Assembly: GCA_033485155.1 (NCBI GenBank)
Contig: JAWQJJ010000002.1
Coordinates: 372,001 to 436,000, forward strand
DNA length: 64,000 nt
DNA from: Methanomassiliicoccus sp.
Lineage (GTDB): Archaea > Thermoplasmatota > Thermoplasmata > Methanomassiliicoccales > Methanomassiliicoccaceae
Reading direction: 5' to 3'
This document shows positions 1 to 8,592 of this stretch, in pieces. A program made the translations under genes and the position numbers. Under the pieces are notes generated by a model, which saw nothing but the letters and a program-made list of their open reading frames with translations, was not told where the DNA came from and searched no databases. How positions within the stretch are numbered: position 1 is the stretch's first letter; every line of letters starts with the position of its first letter.

Positions 1-855
1 CTCGCCGTCGTCCTGCTGCCGAACGAGGTGGTGAACGGAGAGGGCGGTTACTGGTGGTCACCCAACATATCCACCATAGTCTGGTTAGTCATCCTGGGGC
101 TATTCTGCGTACCCCCCATCCTTTTCCTCAATGAGATCTGGGACCGGACCGAGGACGAGAGGCTGAGGCGGCACTGCACCTTGGTCTCCATGGGGCTGTT
201 CTTCCCCTTTGCCTTCACGGTGATGGATAACTTCCTGGCGTGGTCGGTCATGGACATGCATAACCTCCTGCCCATCGGACTGCTGACTACGGGCTTCATC
301 TTCGCGTATACCATCATTAACTACAAACCGTTCGGGGCTCCCCAGATCAAGTCGGACAACGATGCCCGCAAGGCCAAGGTCGCCAAGGTCACCCTGGTGA
401 GCGGCCATTGTGATCTGGTCAAAGCAAAGAGGGCCGATGCTTCCTACCGCATGTTCGCCAGCGAGGTGGAGAACGGCAGCCGTGGGTTGCTCATCACTAA
501 TCTCCATCCGCAGCAGGTCACCGAAAGGTACGGCCCGGTTAAGGCGCCCGTGATGTGGCTGTCCGGCCAGCCCGGACAGGATCGCCTGGACCCCGCCGCC
601 CTGACCATAATCCAGCATACCATGGTCGACTTCCTGCAGAAGGGTAGCAACTCCGTGCTGTTGCTGGACGGGCTCGACTACTTGATTTCAGAGAACCAGC
701 TGGACAAGGTGTTGAAGCTCATCTACGCGGTGCGCGACGCGGTGGTGGTATCCGGCTCCAAATTCATTGTTCCTATCGACCCTCTAGCTATAGATGCCAA
801 GGACCTGGCGTTCATCGAGCGGGAGTTCGAGGTCATCGATGAGCCTTCGAATTGA
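1..855 (+). CDS. DUF835 membrane protein, 5' end outside window
   Basis: The frame is open from base 1, so the gene begins upstream; the GTG at 28 is only an internal candidate start. The visible product has hydrophobic segments at about residues 14-34, 48-68 and 78-96 (numbered from codon 28), then a soluble C-terminal domain. That domain carries RGLLITN, a WLSGQPG-type strand, LLLDGLDYLI and SKFIVPIDP, the pattern I recognise as DUF835, found in euryarchaeal membrane and sensor proteins. The fold resembles a degenerate P-loop ATPase without a Walker A motif. Function is unknown; a membrane-bound sensory role is inference. A tRNA gene on the opposite strand follows it. Confidence 0.8.
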   Translation, partial: LAVVLLPNEVVNGEGGYWWSPNISTIVWLVILGLFCVPPILFLNEIWDRTEDERLRRHCTLVSMGLFFPFAFTVMDNFLAWSVMDMHNLLPIGLLTTGFIFAYTIINYKPFGAPQIKSDNDARKAKVAKVTLVSGHCDLVKAKRADASYRMFASEVENGSRGLLITNLHPQQVTERYGPVKAPVMWLSGQPGQDRLDPAALTIIQHTMVDFLQKGSNSVLLLDGLDYLISENQLDKVLKLIYAVRDAVVVSGSKFIVPIDPLAIDAKDLAFIEREFEVIDEPSN

Positions 856-918
856 GAGGTAGGGAATCCCATCAATATGTTACAATATGGCATCGCTGGT
901 CGAGAAGATAGAAGAGGG

Positions 919-992
919 GGCCGGGTCCGAGATTTGAACTCGAGTCTAGGGATCCACAGTCCCACAGGATGCCAGGCTACCCCAACCCGGCC
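919..992 (-). tRNA. tRNA-His (GTG anticodon)
   Basis: The minus strand folds into a full cloverleaf. The acceptor stem GCCGGGT (985-991) pairs with ACCCGGC (920-926). The T-loop is TTCAAAT with a CGAG/CTCG stem. The anticodon loop CTGTGGA places GTG at positions 34-36, which reads His. An encoded G precedes the acceptor stem (base 992) and the discriminator is C (base 919), the G-1:C73 identity pair of tRNA-His. CCA is not encoded. No intron is seen. Confidence 0.94.
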
Positions 993-1285
993 GTAGCGGC
1001 ATGTCCTCAATGCCTTAATCTAATTAAATCTTTCTTCAGGGCGCTTGACCATTGTAATCAGTCGAGCGGGCCCGTTGGCAGATTTGCGTCTGGTCGGACC
1101 ATGTTCTCATGCACCGGATGCCCATTATCGTCGTTCCGGGTCTCACCATCCTACTCATCGGACGGAGTGCCCCTGAACTGTACCGTCCAGAATCACCTCG
1201 ACCTTTGCACGACACAATCGATGCCCGGTTGTACATAGCACTACATAACGGTTAAGTGGTGTACCTTTCTTTTCTCACCGAAAAC

Positions 1286-2197
1286 ATGAAAAGGGACGTC
1301 ATTTCGGTGCTGGACCTACGTGAGGATATTGAAGATATCCTCAGCTCGGCCTTGGAGCTGAAGAGGAAGAACGAGAAGAGCGGTCAGCAGCTGAAGGGCA
1401 GGACCCTGGCCATGATATTCGAGAAATCCAGCACCCGTACCAGGGTATCCTTCGAGGTAGGGATGCTCCAACTTGGAGGGCATTCCATTTTTCTCAGCCA
1501 GAAGGATTCCCAGCTTGGACGGGGGGAGACCGTGGCGGACACCGCAATGGTCCTCAGCCGGTTCGTCGACGGCATCGTGTACCGGGCGTTCAACCACGAC
1601 AACGTGGTCGAGCTTGCATGCAAGGCCAGCGTGCCGGTGGTCAATGCTCTGGATAACCTCGAGCACCCCTGCCAGGTGGTCGCCGACCTTTTGACCATCC
1701 AGGAACACAAGGGAGGTTTCGAAGGCCTGAAGCTGGCCTACATCGGCGACGGCAACAATGTGTGCAACTCCCTGGCCCTGGGAGCCGCCCTGGTGGGCAT
1801 GGACTTCGTCGCCGCCACCCCTGCGGAGTACCGCCCGGACCGCGAATTGCTGAAGAGCGCCGCGTCCTTGGCCGAAAAGAAAGGGGTCAGCAGCGGGGTC
1901 ACCACCTCCCCGGCGGAAGCGGCCAAGGGGGCAGATATTATCTACACCGACACCTGGATCTCCATGGGCCAGGAGGCCGAAGCCCAGATGAAGGAGCGCC
2001 TTCTCATGCCGTTCCAGGTCAACCGGGACCTCATGGCCCTAGCCAACAGGGGCTGTCTGTTCATGCATTGTCTGCCCGCCCACCGCGGCTCGGAGGTCAC
2101 CGCCGACGTCATCGACGGGCCGCATAGCGTGGTCTTCGATCAAGCCGAGAACCGCATGCATGCTCAGAAGGCCATCCTGGTCAAGCTCATGGGCTGA
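1286..2197 (+). CDS. argF: Ornithine carbamoyltransferase
   Basis: Converts ornithine and carbamoyl phosphate to citrulline in arginine biosynthesis. The product is about 303 residues, normal for the family. The carbamoyl-phosphate loop STRTR lies near residue 49, HPCQ follows in NLEHPCQ, and the ornithine-side motif HCLPAHRG is near the C-terminus, which separates it from aspartate carbamoyltransferase. I chose the ATG at 1286, which begins MKRDVISVLDL as OTCases usually do, over the GTG at 1256. The 3' end overlaps the convergent nuclease gene by 11 bp. No other arginine genes are in the window. Confidence 0.95.
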   Translation: MKRDVISVLDLREDIEDILSSALELKRKNEKSGQQLKGRTLAMIFEKSSTRTRVSFEVGMLQLGGHSIFLSQKDSQLGRGETVADTAMVLSRFVDGIVYRAFNHDNVVELACKASVPVVNALDNLEHPCQVVADLLTIQEHKGGFEGLKLAYIGDGNNVCNSLALGAALVGMDFVAATPAEYRPDRELLKSAASLAEKKGVSSGVTTSPAEAAKGADIIYTDTWISMGQEAEAQMKERLLMPFQVNRDLMALANRGCLFMHCLPAHRGSEVTADVIDGPHSVVFDQAENRMHAQKAILVKLMG

Positions 2198-3755
2198 GCT
2201 GTGAGCTGATCTCCAGGTCGATGGCCAGGAGGAACTCCTCCTCCCTGCCCTCGGGCACCGTGGCCCCGGCAGCGATATTATGGCCTCCGCCCGTCCCGCC
2301 CACCCGCTCGGACGCGGTGCGCATGGCCGATGACAGATCGAGCCCCCTCCGTGTAAGGTCCCTGGTGCCCCTGCCGGACACCTTGACTGTACAGCTGCCG
2401 TCCCCGGCCTGGGCGAAGGCGATGAGCGGGCGATCATGAGGGAAATCAGGGCTTCCCAATAACATACCGGTCACGATGCCCACGATGGTGTCCTCGATCT
2501 CCATGCCCCCATGGAAGTAACGCACCGCTTTCAGCTCCACGCCCCTGGGAGTTACCGTCCTGGCCCCATGTTCCGGGGAGGTCTTGACCAGATCGATGGC
2601 CTCTCTCAGCTTCCGGCGGTGATCGTCCTGCTGCAAAAGAGCAGTGCCCAATGCCTCCCCCCTGTTTCCCAGGCATACCTTCATTCCTACTTCGGCCCTC
2701 TCATGGCGACCGCAGGCATTGAGCAGAGTGGAGAACTCCTTCGCGTCCAGGAGGACCCTGGCGCTTGGCCTCCACGTGCAACCGTTGCCCCCCTTGGCGG
2801 TGCCTTCGGGGCCTACCAGCCAACCAGGGGGAGCTCCCGGAATGTCAGGCGATAGCGTATATACCTCCCCGATCAAGCGGCGGACCATAGGCAAACCCTT
2901 GCCTTGGTCGATCATGCGGGCGACCAGGGCGCTGACGATCGTCCTCTTCTCCTCGAAGCTAAGCTGGCTCCAGGTGCGGAAAGTATCACCTTGATCGATG
3001 GCGATCCCCAGCTCCTCGAGGAAGTCGATGGTGGCCATTTTATCGTCCTCATCCTCCGCGCTGTCGACCGGGGTGGCCTCGCTTCGTCCCCCTCCCCCGG
3101 CAATGAACGGCATAAGCGACGGCTCTGAGGAGTACTGCAAAAGAGCGTGGACCGGGCGAGTCTGCCGGCCGAACAACCTCACATCCTTCTCTGCGGCGAT
3201 CAACCTGAGGGCGGTGGCATCGCCGAGGATGGCGCGGTTGTATCCAACCAGGCGACCTTCCGCAGCTTCCTGGTAGTCACCCACCGCTCCGACGACAGCG
3301 AGGGCGGAGAGGTCGGCATTCCTTGCATCCATCCTTTTTGCCACCACATATGTCACTCCTGCCCCTGATATCTCGGTGGAACCATCGATGCCGAAGAGGT
3401 GAGGGTTCACGTGCCCCCGCCACTCTCCCGCTGCCGTGGGATCGACGCGGTGATGATCGGTGATGACGCACCTCTCCCTGTCAAGTTTGGAGAGCGATCC
3501 GCTTCCTAGATCCACGAACCATATCCTCTCAGCCCTATGTTCCATGCTCCGAGCGATTTCCGTTTCGTCCAATTTCTTGACAGAGCATACCTCGTGTGGT
3601 ATGCCTGCCCTCGTCAACGCTGTGGAGGCGATGGCGGACGCGGTTATGCCATCCGCATCGATATGCCCGACGACGAGCACCGAACGTGAGGAGATGAGCA
3701 TTCCCGCAGCGGCCGCCGCCGCGCTCTCGAATCCGTACTCGTCCCGGGCGGTCAT
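2187..3755 (-). CDS. DHH/DHHA1-family single-strand nuclease (archaeal RecJ-like)
   Basis: About 522 residues. The N-terminal DHH phosphoesterase domain shows GHIDADGITA, VDLGSGS and ITDHHRV, the metal-binding residues of RecJ-type exonucleases. The C-terminal DHHA1 domain has VSGRGTRDL and GGTGGGHNIAAGA. Archaeal members include the GINS-associated nuclease and RecJ-like 5' exonucleases of replication and repair. The ATG at 3755 overlaps the upstream stop as ATGA, a coupled start I prefer to the ATG at 3767. It forms a two-gene leftward operon with the RNase H-fold exonuclease, which supports a DNA-processing role. Confidence 0.88.
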   Translation of the reverse strand: MTARDEYGFESAAAAAAGMLISSRSVLVVGHIDADGITASAIASTALTRAGIPHEVCSVKKLDETEIARSMEHRAERIWFVDLGSGSLSKLDRERCVITDHHRVDPTAAGEWRGHVNPHLFGIDGSTEISGAGVTYVVAKRMDARNADLSALAVVGAVGDYQEAAEGRLVGYNRAILGDATALRLIAAEKDVRLFGRQTRPVHALLQYSSEPSLMPFIAGGGGRSEATPVDSAEDEDDKMATIDFLEELGIAIDQGDTFRTWSQLSFEEKRTIVSALVARMIDQGKGLPMVRRLIGEVYTLSPDIPGAPPGWLVGPEGTAKGGNGCTWRPSARVLLDAKEFSTLLNACGRHERAEVGMKVCLGNRGEALGTALLQQDDHRRKLREAIDLVKTSPEHGARTVTPRGVELKAVRYFHGGMEIEDTIVGIVTGMLLGSPDFPHDRPLIAFAQAGDGSCTVKVSGRGTRDLTRRGLDLSSAMRTASERVGGTGGGHNIAAGATVPEGREEEFLLAIDLEISSQLSP

Positions 3756-4528
3756 GTCCCGCAACACTCCCCGGAACAGCTCACGATGCGGTCCTTAAGC
3801 ATCCCATACACTCGATCGGCGATAGGTAGGAGGTTCACAGTATCCTCCTCGTTGTATCGCTTCAGGAGCTTCAGGGCGTTCTTGCTCCCCGACCGTTCCC
3901 ACGCCCGCCACAAGTATACCGCCTCTTCCCCCGTGACATACTCTACCTCTCTGGCCCGGGCCATTCCCATTTGCTTCTCTATCGACTTGAGCCCCCCGGT
4001 CAGCCCGACCCGGCGGCAAGCATGACGGAGATCATAGTGGGGTACCCGGGGCACGGCGAGGGGGAAATGATAGCCCAGGATGGGAAGGTCGAACGAGCTG
4101 CCGTTAAATGTCACCATGAGCTTCACGCCCTCCAGCGCCTCGGACAGCGTCTCTGCGCTGAGGTTCTGTCCCTTCACCAGGGCGATGGTCTGTCCGTCGC
4201 GGTGAATGCCCACCACGGTGACGTTGGCGTAGGACGAGCGTCCGTCCGTCTCGATGTCGAGGAACGCGGTTTCCTTCCTGAATCGGTCGTACAGTCGCCA
4301 GTGCTCGACCGTGGGGAGGATCTTGCAGAAATAGTCGGTCATCCCCCGGTCTAGGAAATGGTCGGCGCGGTCCAGGTGGCGGTCCATGTCTACCTTACGG
4401 TCCGCGGAGATGCCCTTTACCTTTCTCTCGCCGCGGAACTCGTCCCAGTCCCGCACCCCGCTCTTCCACAGAGTCCTCTCCTTACCATTGCCGACGGAGG
4501 GCAGGATCTGAAAGGTGTTCCTGATCAC
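3752..4528 (-). CDS. RNase H-fold 3'-5' exonuclease (YprB-like)
   Basis: A 258-residue protein with a DEDD-type exonuclease core: AFLDIETDG (first D and E), VTFNGSSFDLPIL (second D), HYDLRHACR and YNEEDTVNLLPI (last D). This matches the RNase_H_2/YprB-like family of stand-alone ribonuclease H-fold exonucleases common in archaea and Firmicutes. The N-terminal 70 residues are family-specific. Its stop overlaps the start of the DHH nuclease gene, so the two are probably cotranscribed and translationally coupled. Whether the substrate is DNA or RNA cannot be told from sequence. Confidence 0.8.
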   Translation of the reverse strand: MIRNTFQILPSVGNGKERTLWKSGVRDWDEFRGERKVKGISADRKVDMDRHLDRADHFLDRGMTDYFCKILPTVEHWRLYDRFRKETAFLDIETDGRSSYANVTVVGIHRDGQTIALVKGQNLSAETLSEALEGVKLMVTFNGSSFDLPILGYHFPLAVPRVPHYDLRHACRRVGLTGGLKSIEKQMGMARAREVEYVTGEEAVYLWRAWERSGSKNALKLLKRYNEEDTVNLLPIADRVYGMLKDRIVSCSGECCGT

Positions 4529-4654
4529 GGTGCCGTCAAGACCGGACCTCGTTCATACATCTTTCGGGAGGTCAGGCGAAAACGACCGGAGACAAGATTC
4601 TAATAGTGTTCTCCGCTTCGAAACCATGCCTGACCGGGCTGGACCGCTGAAGCG

Positions 4655-5380
4655 ATGGACGATATCGAGGCTTTCGACAATGTGTTTATGTCCTCTGATC
4701 TGTGCCTCCACCTTCCGGAGGAGAGGACCGTGGTGATCGCCGATCTGCACATCGGCTACGAATCGGCCTTGGAGGCCGAGGGTATTCACATCCCCCGCAT
4801 CCAGACGAAGACGGTCATCGCCTCCCTGTCCAGGTTGGTCGACAGGTACGAACCCGACCGCCTGGTCATCCTCGGCGACCTCAAGCATGAGTTCAGCCGA
4901 AACCTGGGCCAGGAGATGAAAGATGTGCGGTCGGTACTGGATAGTGTATCGGACCGGACCGATATCGTATTGGTCAAAGGCAATCATGATAATTACATAG
5001 AGAATATAGTATCGAGGATACAGGTACCAGTTGTGGCCCAGTATAAAGCCGCGGGGATCACCTTCGTCCACGGCCACCTCCCTTGCGGCGAGCGTCCGTT
5101 GGTCATGGGGCACGAGCATCCCTCGGTCAAGATAGTCGACCGCGTTGGCGCTTACCTCAAGCTCCCCTGCCATCTCTGGTTAAGGGAGGAGCGCATCCTC
5201 GTCCTCCCGCCCTACAGTCCTTTGGCCTCAGGAACCGATCTCACTGGAGTAGGCCCTGGAGATTGTCTTTCGCCAATATTAAAAAACTGCGATGTGCGCA
5301 GGGGGGAGATTTTCGCCTGCAGTGATATCGGGCTCCTGCCCCTGGGTACACTAGCCTCATTGGAGGGCCTTAGATTATAG
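4655..5380 (+). CDS. Archaeal metallophosphoesterase (SbcD-related, PdeM-like)
   Basis: A 241-residue calcineurin-like phosphoesterase. Metal-binding motifs appear in order: IADLHIGYE (D-x-H), VILGDLKHEF (GDxxH), VKGNHDN (GNHD), TFVHGHLP and MGHEHPS (GHxH). This is the short archaeal SbcD-related family, also like LigD-linked PdeM phosphoesterases. It is divergent from the exonuclease/DHH operon, and a LigD-type polymerase lies 1 kb downstream, so a nucleic-acid end-processing role is possible but unproven. Confidence 0.86.
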   Translation: MDDIEAFDNVFMSSDLCLHLPEERTVVIADLHIGYESALEAEGIHIPRIQTKTVIASLSRLVDRYEPDRLVILGDLKHEFSRNLGQEMKDVRSVLDSVSDRTDIVLVKGNHDNYIENIVSRIQVPVVAQYKAAGITFVHGHLPCGERPLVMGHEHPSVKIVDRVGAYLKLPCHLWLREERILVLPPYSPLASGTDLTGVGPGDCLSPILKNCDVRRGEIFACSDIGLLPLGTLASLEGLRL

Positions 5381-5613
5381 TCGATACGAAATACATATAA
5401 TTCCGAGGAGTCTTCTAAACACTGTTAACAGGTCAGCTAGGATACCGAAACCAGAATGCAACAATGTAACAATCGTTTTCCTAAAAACAGAGCCAGATGG
5501 TAAAACATTTAACCAGTGTTTAGTTTGGATGGATTAACCATCCATAAAAGAATTTATTATGATGCAACATTATTCCATTTTCAACCTTTTTGATAATTGA
5601 GGAGGGAATCTAA
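5381..5613 (+). promoter_or_regulatory. Regulated leader of the corrinoid-protein gene
   Basis: This 233-bp AT-rich gap contains two palindrome types. CTAAACACTGTTAACAG (5415-5431) and TTTAACCAGTGTTTAG (5508-5523) share a TTAAC/GTTWA half-site arrangement and face opposite ways. GGATGG-attaa-CCATCC (5527-5543) is a second perfect inverted repeat. An AT-rich TATA-like stretch follows at about 5550-5560, and a strong GAGGAGGG ribosome-binding site precedes the ATG at 5614. The same two palindrome types recur before the mcr operon (14829) and the DUF2111 regulator (22184). Confidence 0.55.
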
Positions 5614-6252
5614 ATGAGCAACGAGATACTTGATAAGCTAGCAGATGTCGTAGTAAGGGGAAAGATAAAGGAAGCCAAGCCCCTTGCGGAGCAGGCTTTG
5701 GCTGCCGGAGTCGACCCCAAGGTCATCATCTTCGACAGCTTGAGCAAGGCTATGGCTGTTGTAGGTCAGAAGTATGAGAGCAAGCAGTACTTCTTGCCCC
5801 AGGTACTTCTGTCCGCCCAGACCATGTACCAGGCACTTGACGTCACTCTTCCCAAACTGAAGGTCGACGCTAATGCCGTTCCCGGCAAGGTCGTCCTCGC
5901 GGTCGTTGAGGGCGATGTGCACGACATCGGCAAGAACATCGTGAAGGCCATGCTCACTGGTGCCGGCCTGACCATCTTCGACATGGGTCGTGACGTTCCC
6001 GTCAAGAACCTGGTCGAGAAGGTTAAGTCCGAGGGCGCCCAGGTACTGGCCACCTCTACCCTGATGACCCCCACCCTGGCGGGCATGAAGGAGATCGAGA
6101 GGATCTTGAAGGAAGAGAACCTCAAGGGCAAGGTAAAGACCATCATCGGCGGTGGCGCTACCTCCAAGGAGTTCTCCAACCAGATTGGAGCCAACGGCTG
6201 GGCCTACGACGCGGTCGAAGCGGTCCAGGTCGTCCAGACTCTGATAAAGTAA
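5614..6252 (+). CDS. Methyltransferase corrinoid protein (MtaC/MtbC/MttC family)
   Basis: A 212-residue cobamide carrier that holds the methyl group between a substrate-specific methyltransferase and CoM methyltransferase. A four-helix cap domain fills residues 1-88. The Rossmann B12 domain follows, with D101-x-H103-x-x-G106 supplying the lower-axial histidine, TSTLMT near 147-152 and a GGG loop near 185. A strong SD and a long leader suggest high expression. No MtaB, MtbB, MtmB or MttB partner is adjacent, so the substrate is undetermined. The nearby UroD-family protein (8593-9630) and RamA are plausible partners by proximity only. Confidence 0.92.
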   Translation: MSNEILDKLADVVVRGKIKEAKPLAEQALAAGVDPKVIIFDSLSKAMAVVGQKYESKQYFLPQVLLSAQTMYQALDVTLPKLKVDANAVPGKVVLAVVEGDVHDIGKNIVKAMLTGAGLTIFDMGRDVPVKNLVEKVKSEGAQVLATSTLMTPTLAGMKEIERILKEENLKGKVKTIIGGGATSKEFSNQIGANGWAYDAVEAVQVVQTLIK

Positions 6253-6268
6253 AAACATTCACGAACCC

Positions 6269-6308
6269 GAAGGGCACCTGCCCTTCACCTTTAACATTTT
6301 TTTATTTT
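6269..6308 (+). terminator. Hairpin plus T-run after the corrinoid gene
   Basis: GAAGGGC (6269-6275) and GCCCTTC (6280-6286) form a perfect 7-bp stem with a 4-base loop, followed by a T-rich tract ending near 6308. It sits 17 bp past the stop codon and separates the highly expressed corrinoid gene from the polymerase gene. Confidence 0.75.
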
Positions 6309-6369
6309 CGATGCATAATCATCTACGTGCGCTTAGCAAGCTTGCATTCATCGGGACCATGGGGGTCGA

Positions 6370-7257
6370 ATGGCAATCTATGACGGTGTGGAGGTCGAGG
6401 TGACCAACCGGGACAAGGTCTTGTATCCTCGGGACGGCCTGACCAAGGGAGATGTGATCGACTATTACTCGGCCACCTCGAGGTTCATACTCCCTCACAT
6501 TGAGGGGCGCCCGGTGAGCATGCTCCGCTATCCTGACGGCATTGATGGCGAAAGCTTCTACCAGAAGCAGGTCTCCGAGCGATTTCCCCCATGGTTCAGA
6601 ACGGTGGCAGTTCGGAAGAAGGGCGGCCAGGTCGTGCACGCGGTGTGCGAGAAGGAGGCCGACATGGTATACTTGGCCAATCTGGCCTGCCTGACCCCTC
6701 ATGTCTGGTTGAGCCGTGCGAGCTCCCTGGAGCGCCCCGATAGGATGATTCTGGACATGGATCCCTCGGACAAGGATTTCTCTGTGGTCAAGGACGCCGC
6801 CAGGAGCGCGGCCAAGGAACTGAGGGGGCTGGGGCTGACGCCCTTCGTCATGACCACTGGGTCTCGCGGCCTCCATGTCACCGTGCCTCTCGACCGTGTG
6901 GCCAGCTTCGAGGAGGTGCTGTCTCTCGCCAAGATGATCGCATCCAGGATGGTGGAGGGCGATGAGCGGTTCACCACCGAGAGGTTGGTCGAAGCGAGGA
7001 GTGGCCGACTGCTGGTCGACGTCTACCGCAACTCTTACGCCCAGACCGCTGTGCCCCCCTATGCACTGAGGGCCCGGGACGGTGCCCCGGTGGCTACCCC
7101 TCTAGAGTGGAGTGAACTGGAGGGCTCGGGGCTGAACTCGAGGAGCTTCAGCATCAGTTCGGTCCTTGCTCGGCTGGAGGAGAGAGGTGATCCCTGGCGA
7201 GCCATCGAGCGTTCCTCCGGTTCGGTCAAGGAAGCGATCGCCCGGGCGAGGCGCTGA
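6370..7257 (+). CDS. LigD-type primase-polymerase (PolDom), stand-alone
   Basis: A 295-residue archaeo-eukaryotic primase superfamily polymerase of the LigD PolDom type. It opens with VTNRDKVLYPRDGLTKGDVIDYY, the usual LigD polymerase start. The catalytic Asp pair is in ILDMDPSD, the nucleotide-binding region in TTGSRGLHVTVPL, and the third acidic/basic region in LLVDVYRNSYAQTAVPPYALRA. Such polymerases fill gaps and add ribonucleotides in Ku-dependent end joining. Here it stands alone: no Ku or ATP-dependent ligase gene is visible. It lies between two methylotrophy genes but has its own upstream terminator. Confidence 0.9.
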   Translation: MAIYDGVEVEVTNRDKVLYPRDGLTKGDVIDYYSATSRFILPHIEGRPVSMLRYPDGIDGESFYQKQVSERFPPWFRTVAVRKKGGQVVHAVCEKEADMVYLANLACLTPHVWLSRASSLERPDRMILDMDPSDKDFSVVKDAARSAAKELRGLGLTPFVMTTGSRGLHVTVPLDRVASFEEVLSLAKMIASRMVEGDERFTTERLVEARSGRLLVDVYRNSYAQTAVPPYALRARDGAPVATPLEWSELEGSGLNSRSFSISSVLARLEERGDPWRAIERSSGSVKEAIARARR

Positions 7258-7527
7258 GAGGCGGATCACACCCTCATGGGCTAACGCAACATTGTACCGG
7301 AGACGCTTGACGCCGCGGTCGGGTCCGCCTCCGCGGGCGAGGATGTGGGTCACGGGACTGGTCTCGCAGATCGTTCATCCCATGAAACGTTGTTTCATCT
7401 GACCAGGCAGGTAGATGATATGGCCAGTGTTTTCAAGAACAACAATTGTTTATCCAATGTGACGAAAACTAATTATATGGTAAGTCTAATTGCGAACCAA
7501 GTTACTGAAATATTAGGAGGATAAATC
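7258..7527 (+). promoter_or_regulatory. Promoter region of the CoM methyltransferase gene
   Basis: The last 110 bp hold a CCAGTGTTTTC element near 7423, a perfect palindrome AACAATTGTT (7441-7450), a TATA-like AATTATATGG (7471-7480) and a strong AGGAGGATAAATC ribosome-binding site that fixes the GTG at 7528 as start. The first 150 bp are GC-rich and carry nothing I can assign. Confidence 0.55.
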
Positions 7528-8526
7528 GTGACACCTAAGGAAAGGTTTCTAGCAGCCCTCTCTCGCAAGCAGCTTGACAGGCCCGCAGTTGGATGCGTTA
7601 CCCAGTCCGTCACCGTTGACCAGATGGATGCCGTTGGTGTACACTGGCCAGAGGCTCACACTGATGCCAGGATGATGGCCACCCTCGGCGCTGCTGGCGC
7701 CAAGGTCTTTGGGTTCGAGAACGCCAGGATCCCCTTCTGCCTGACCGTCGAGGCTGAGGCTCTCGGCGCCACCGTGGACCTGGGCAAGGTCGACAGGACC
7801 CCCATGGTCAAGAAGCACCCCTTCGAGTCCGACGCTGACCCTGTGTTCGACAAGGACTTCATGCACAAGGGAAGGGCTAAGACCGTCATCGAGGCCACCA
7901 AGATCTTGAAGAAGGAGGTCGGCCACGAGCTGCCCATCGTCGTCGGTACCACTGGCCCTGTGACCATCGCTGGCCACATGATCGGGACCGAGACCCTGCT
8001 GCTCATGATGATCACTGAGCCGGAAACCGTCCACAAGTTCTGCAAGGTCGCCGCCGCTATGGAGAAGGAGTACCAGAAGGCTCTAGTGGCCGCTGGTGCT
8101 GACGTCATCGCCATGAGCGACCCCTCCGCCTCGACCGACATGATGTCCGCCGAGATGTTCGACGAGTTCGCCAAGCCCTACATCAAGGAGACCTGGATCG
8201 GAGCCGAGGGTGCCAAGAAGATCCTGCACATCTGCGGCAACACCACCGTCCTGCTCGACCACATGATCGACACCGGTGCCGATGGTCTGTCCATCGAAGA
8301 GAAGGTCAACCCGTTCGAGGCCGTCAAGATCGTCGACAACCGCGCTGCCCTCGTCGGCAACATGGGTGTCGTCCGCCCGCTGCTCCAGGGAACCCCCGAG
8401 GAGTGCCGCGAGCACGCTCTGCAGATCAAGGAGGCCGGCTTCAACATCGTCGCCCCTGGTTGCGGACTCGCTGCCCGTGTGCCCAAGGCCAACATCGAGG
8501 CCATGGTCAAGGCCATCAAGGGCTGA
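7528..8526 (+). CDS. Methylcobamide:CoM methyltransferase (MtaA/MtbA)
   Basis: A 332-residue TIM-barrel protein of the uroporphyrinogen decarboxylase superfamily that moves the methyl group from a corrinoid protein to coenzyme M. The zinc ligands are present as H234-x-C236 (LHICGNTT) and C312 (PGCGLAAR). SMEEKV-like SIEEKV and VGNMGVV strands are also typical. The start is GTG with a strong SD. Assignment to MtaA (methanol) or MtbA (methylamines) cannot be made from this sequence by eye. Codon bias and the promoter suggest high expression, as expected for a main methanogenesis step. Confidence 0.92.
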   Translation: MTPKERFLAALSRKQLDRPAVGCVTQSVTVDQMDAVGVHWPEAHTDARMMATLGAAGAKVFGFENARIPFCLTVEAEALGATVDLGKVDRTPMVKKHPFESDADPVFDKDFMHKGRAKTVIEATKILKKEVGHELPIVVGTTGPVTIAGHMIGTETLLLMMITEPETVHKFCKVAAAMEKEYQKALVAAGADVIAMSDPSASTDMMSAEMFDEFAKPYIKETWIGAEGAKKILHICGNTTVLLDHMIDTGADGLSIEEKVNPFEAVKIVDNRAALVGNMGVVRPLLQGTPEECREHALQIKEAGFNIVAPGCGLAARVPKANIEAMVKAIKG

Positions 8527-8592
8527 AAAGGTCCTTGGAACGGTCAGACCGATCCAAACCCCTTCCAGTTATCTCATTTTTTTATATTGCTT
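8527..8592. terminator. Convergent T-rich terminator region
   Basis: Between two convergent genes lies a near-palindrome, GGAACGGTC-a-GACCGATCC (8537-8555), and a run of seven T (about 8577-8583) followed by TATTG. This is a plausible terminator for the CoM methyltransferase gene. Confidence 0.55.

Noticed and set aside
969-1238. 89-codon plus-strand ORF after tRNA-His
   Set aside because: It overlaps the tRNA gene by 24 bp, has no family-like pattern and no ribosome-binding site.
2221-3798. Several plus-strand ORFs across the DHH nuclease gene
   Set aside because: They are antisense shadows of a clearly recognisable GC-rich gene and lack any motif.
5381-5613. Cobalamin riboswitch before the corrinoid gene
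   Set aside because: No B12-box-like conserved sequence or matching fold is visible; the palindromes look like protein-binding sites.
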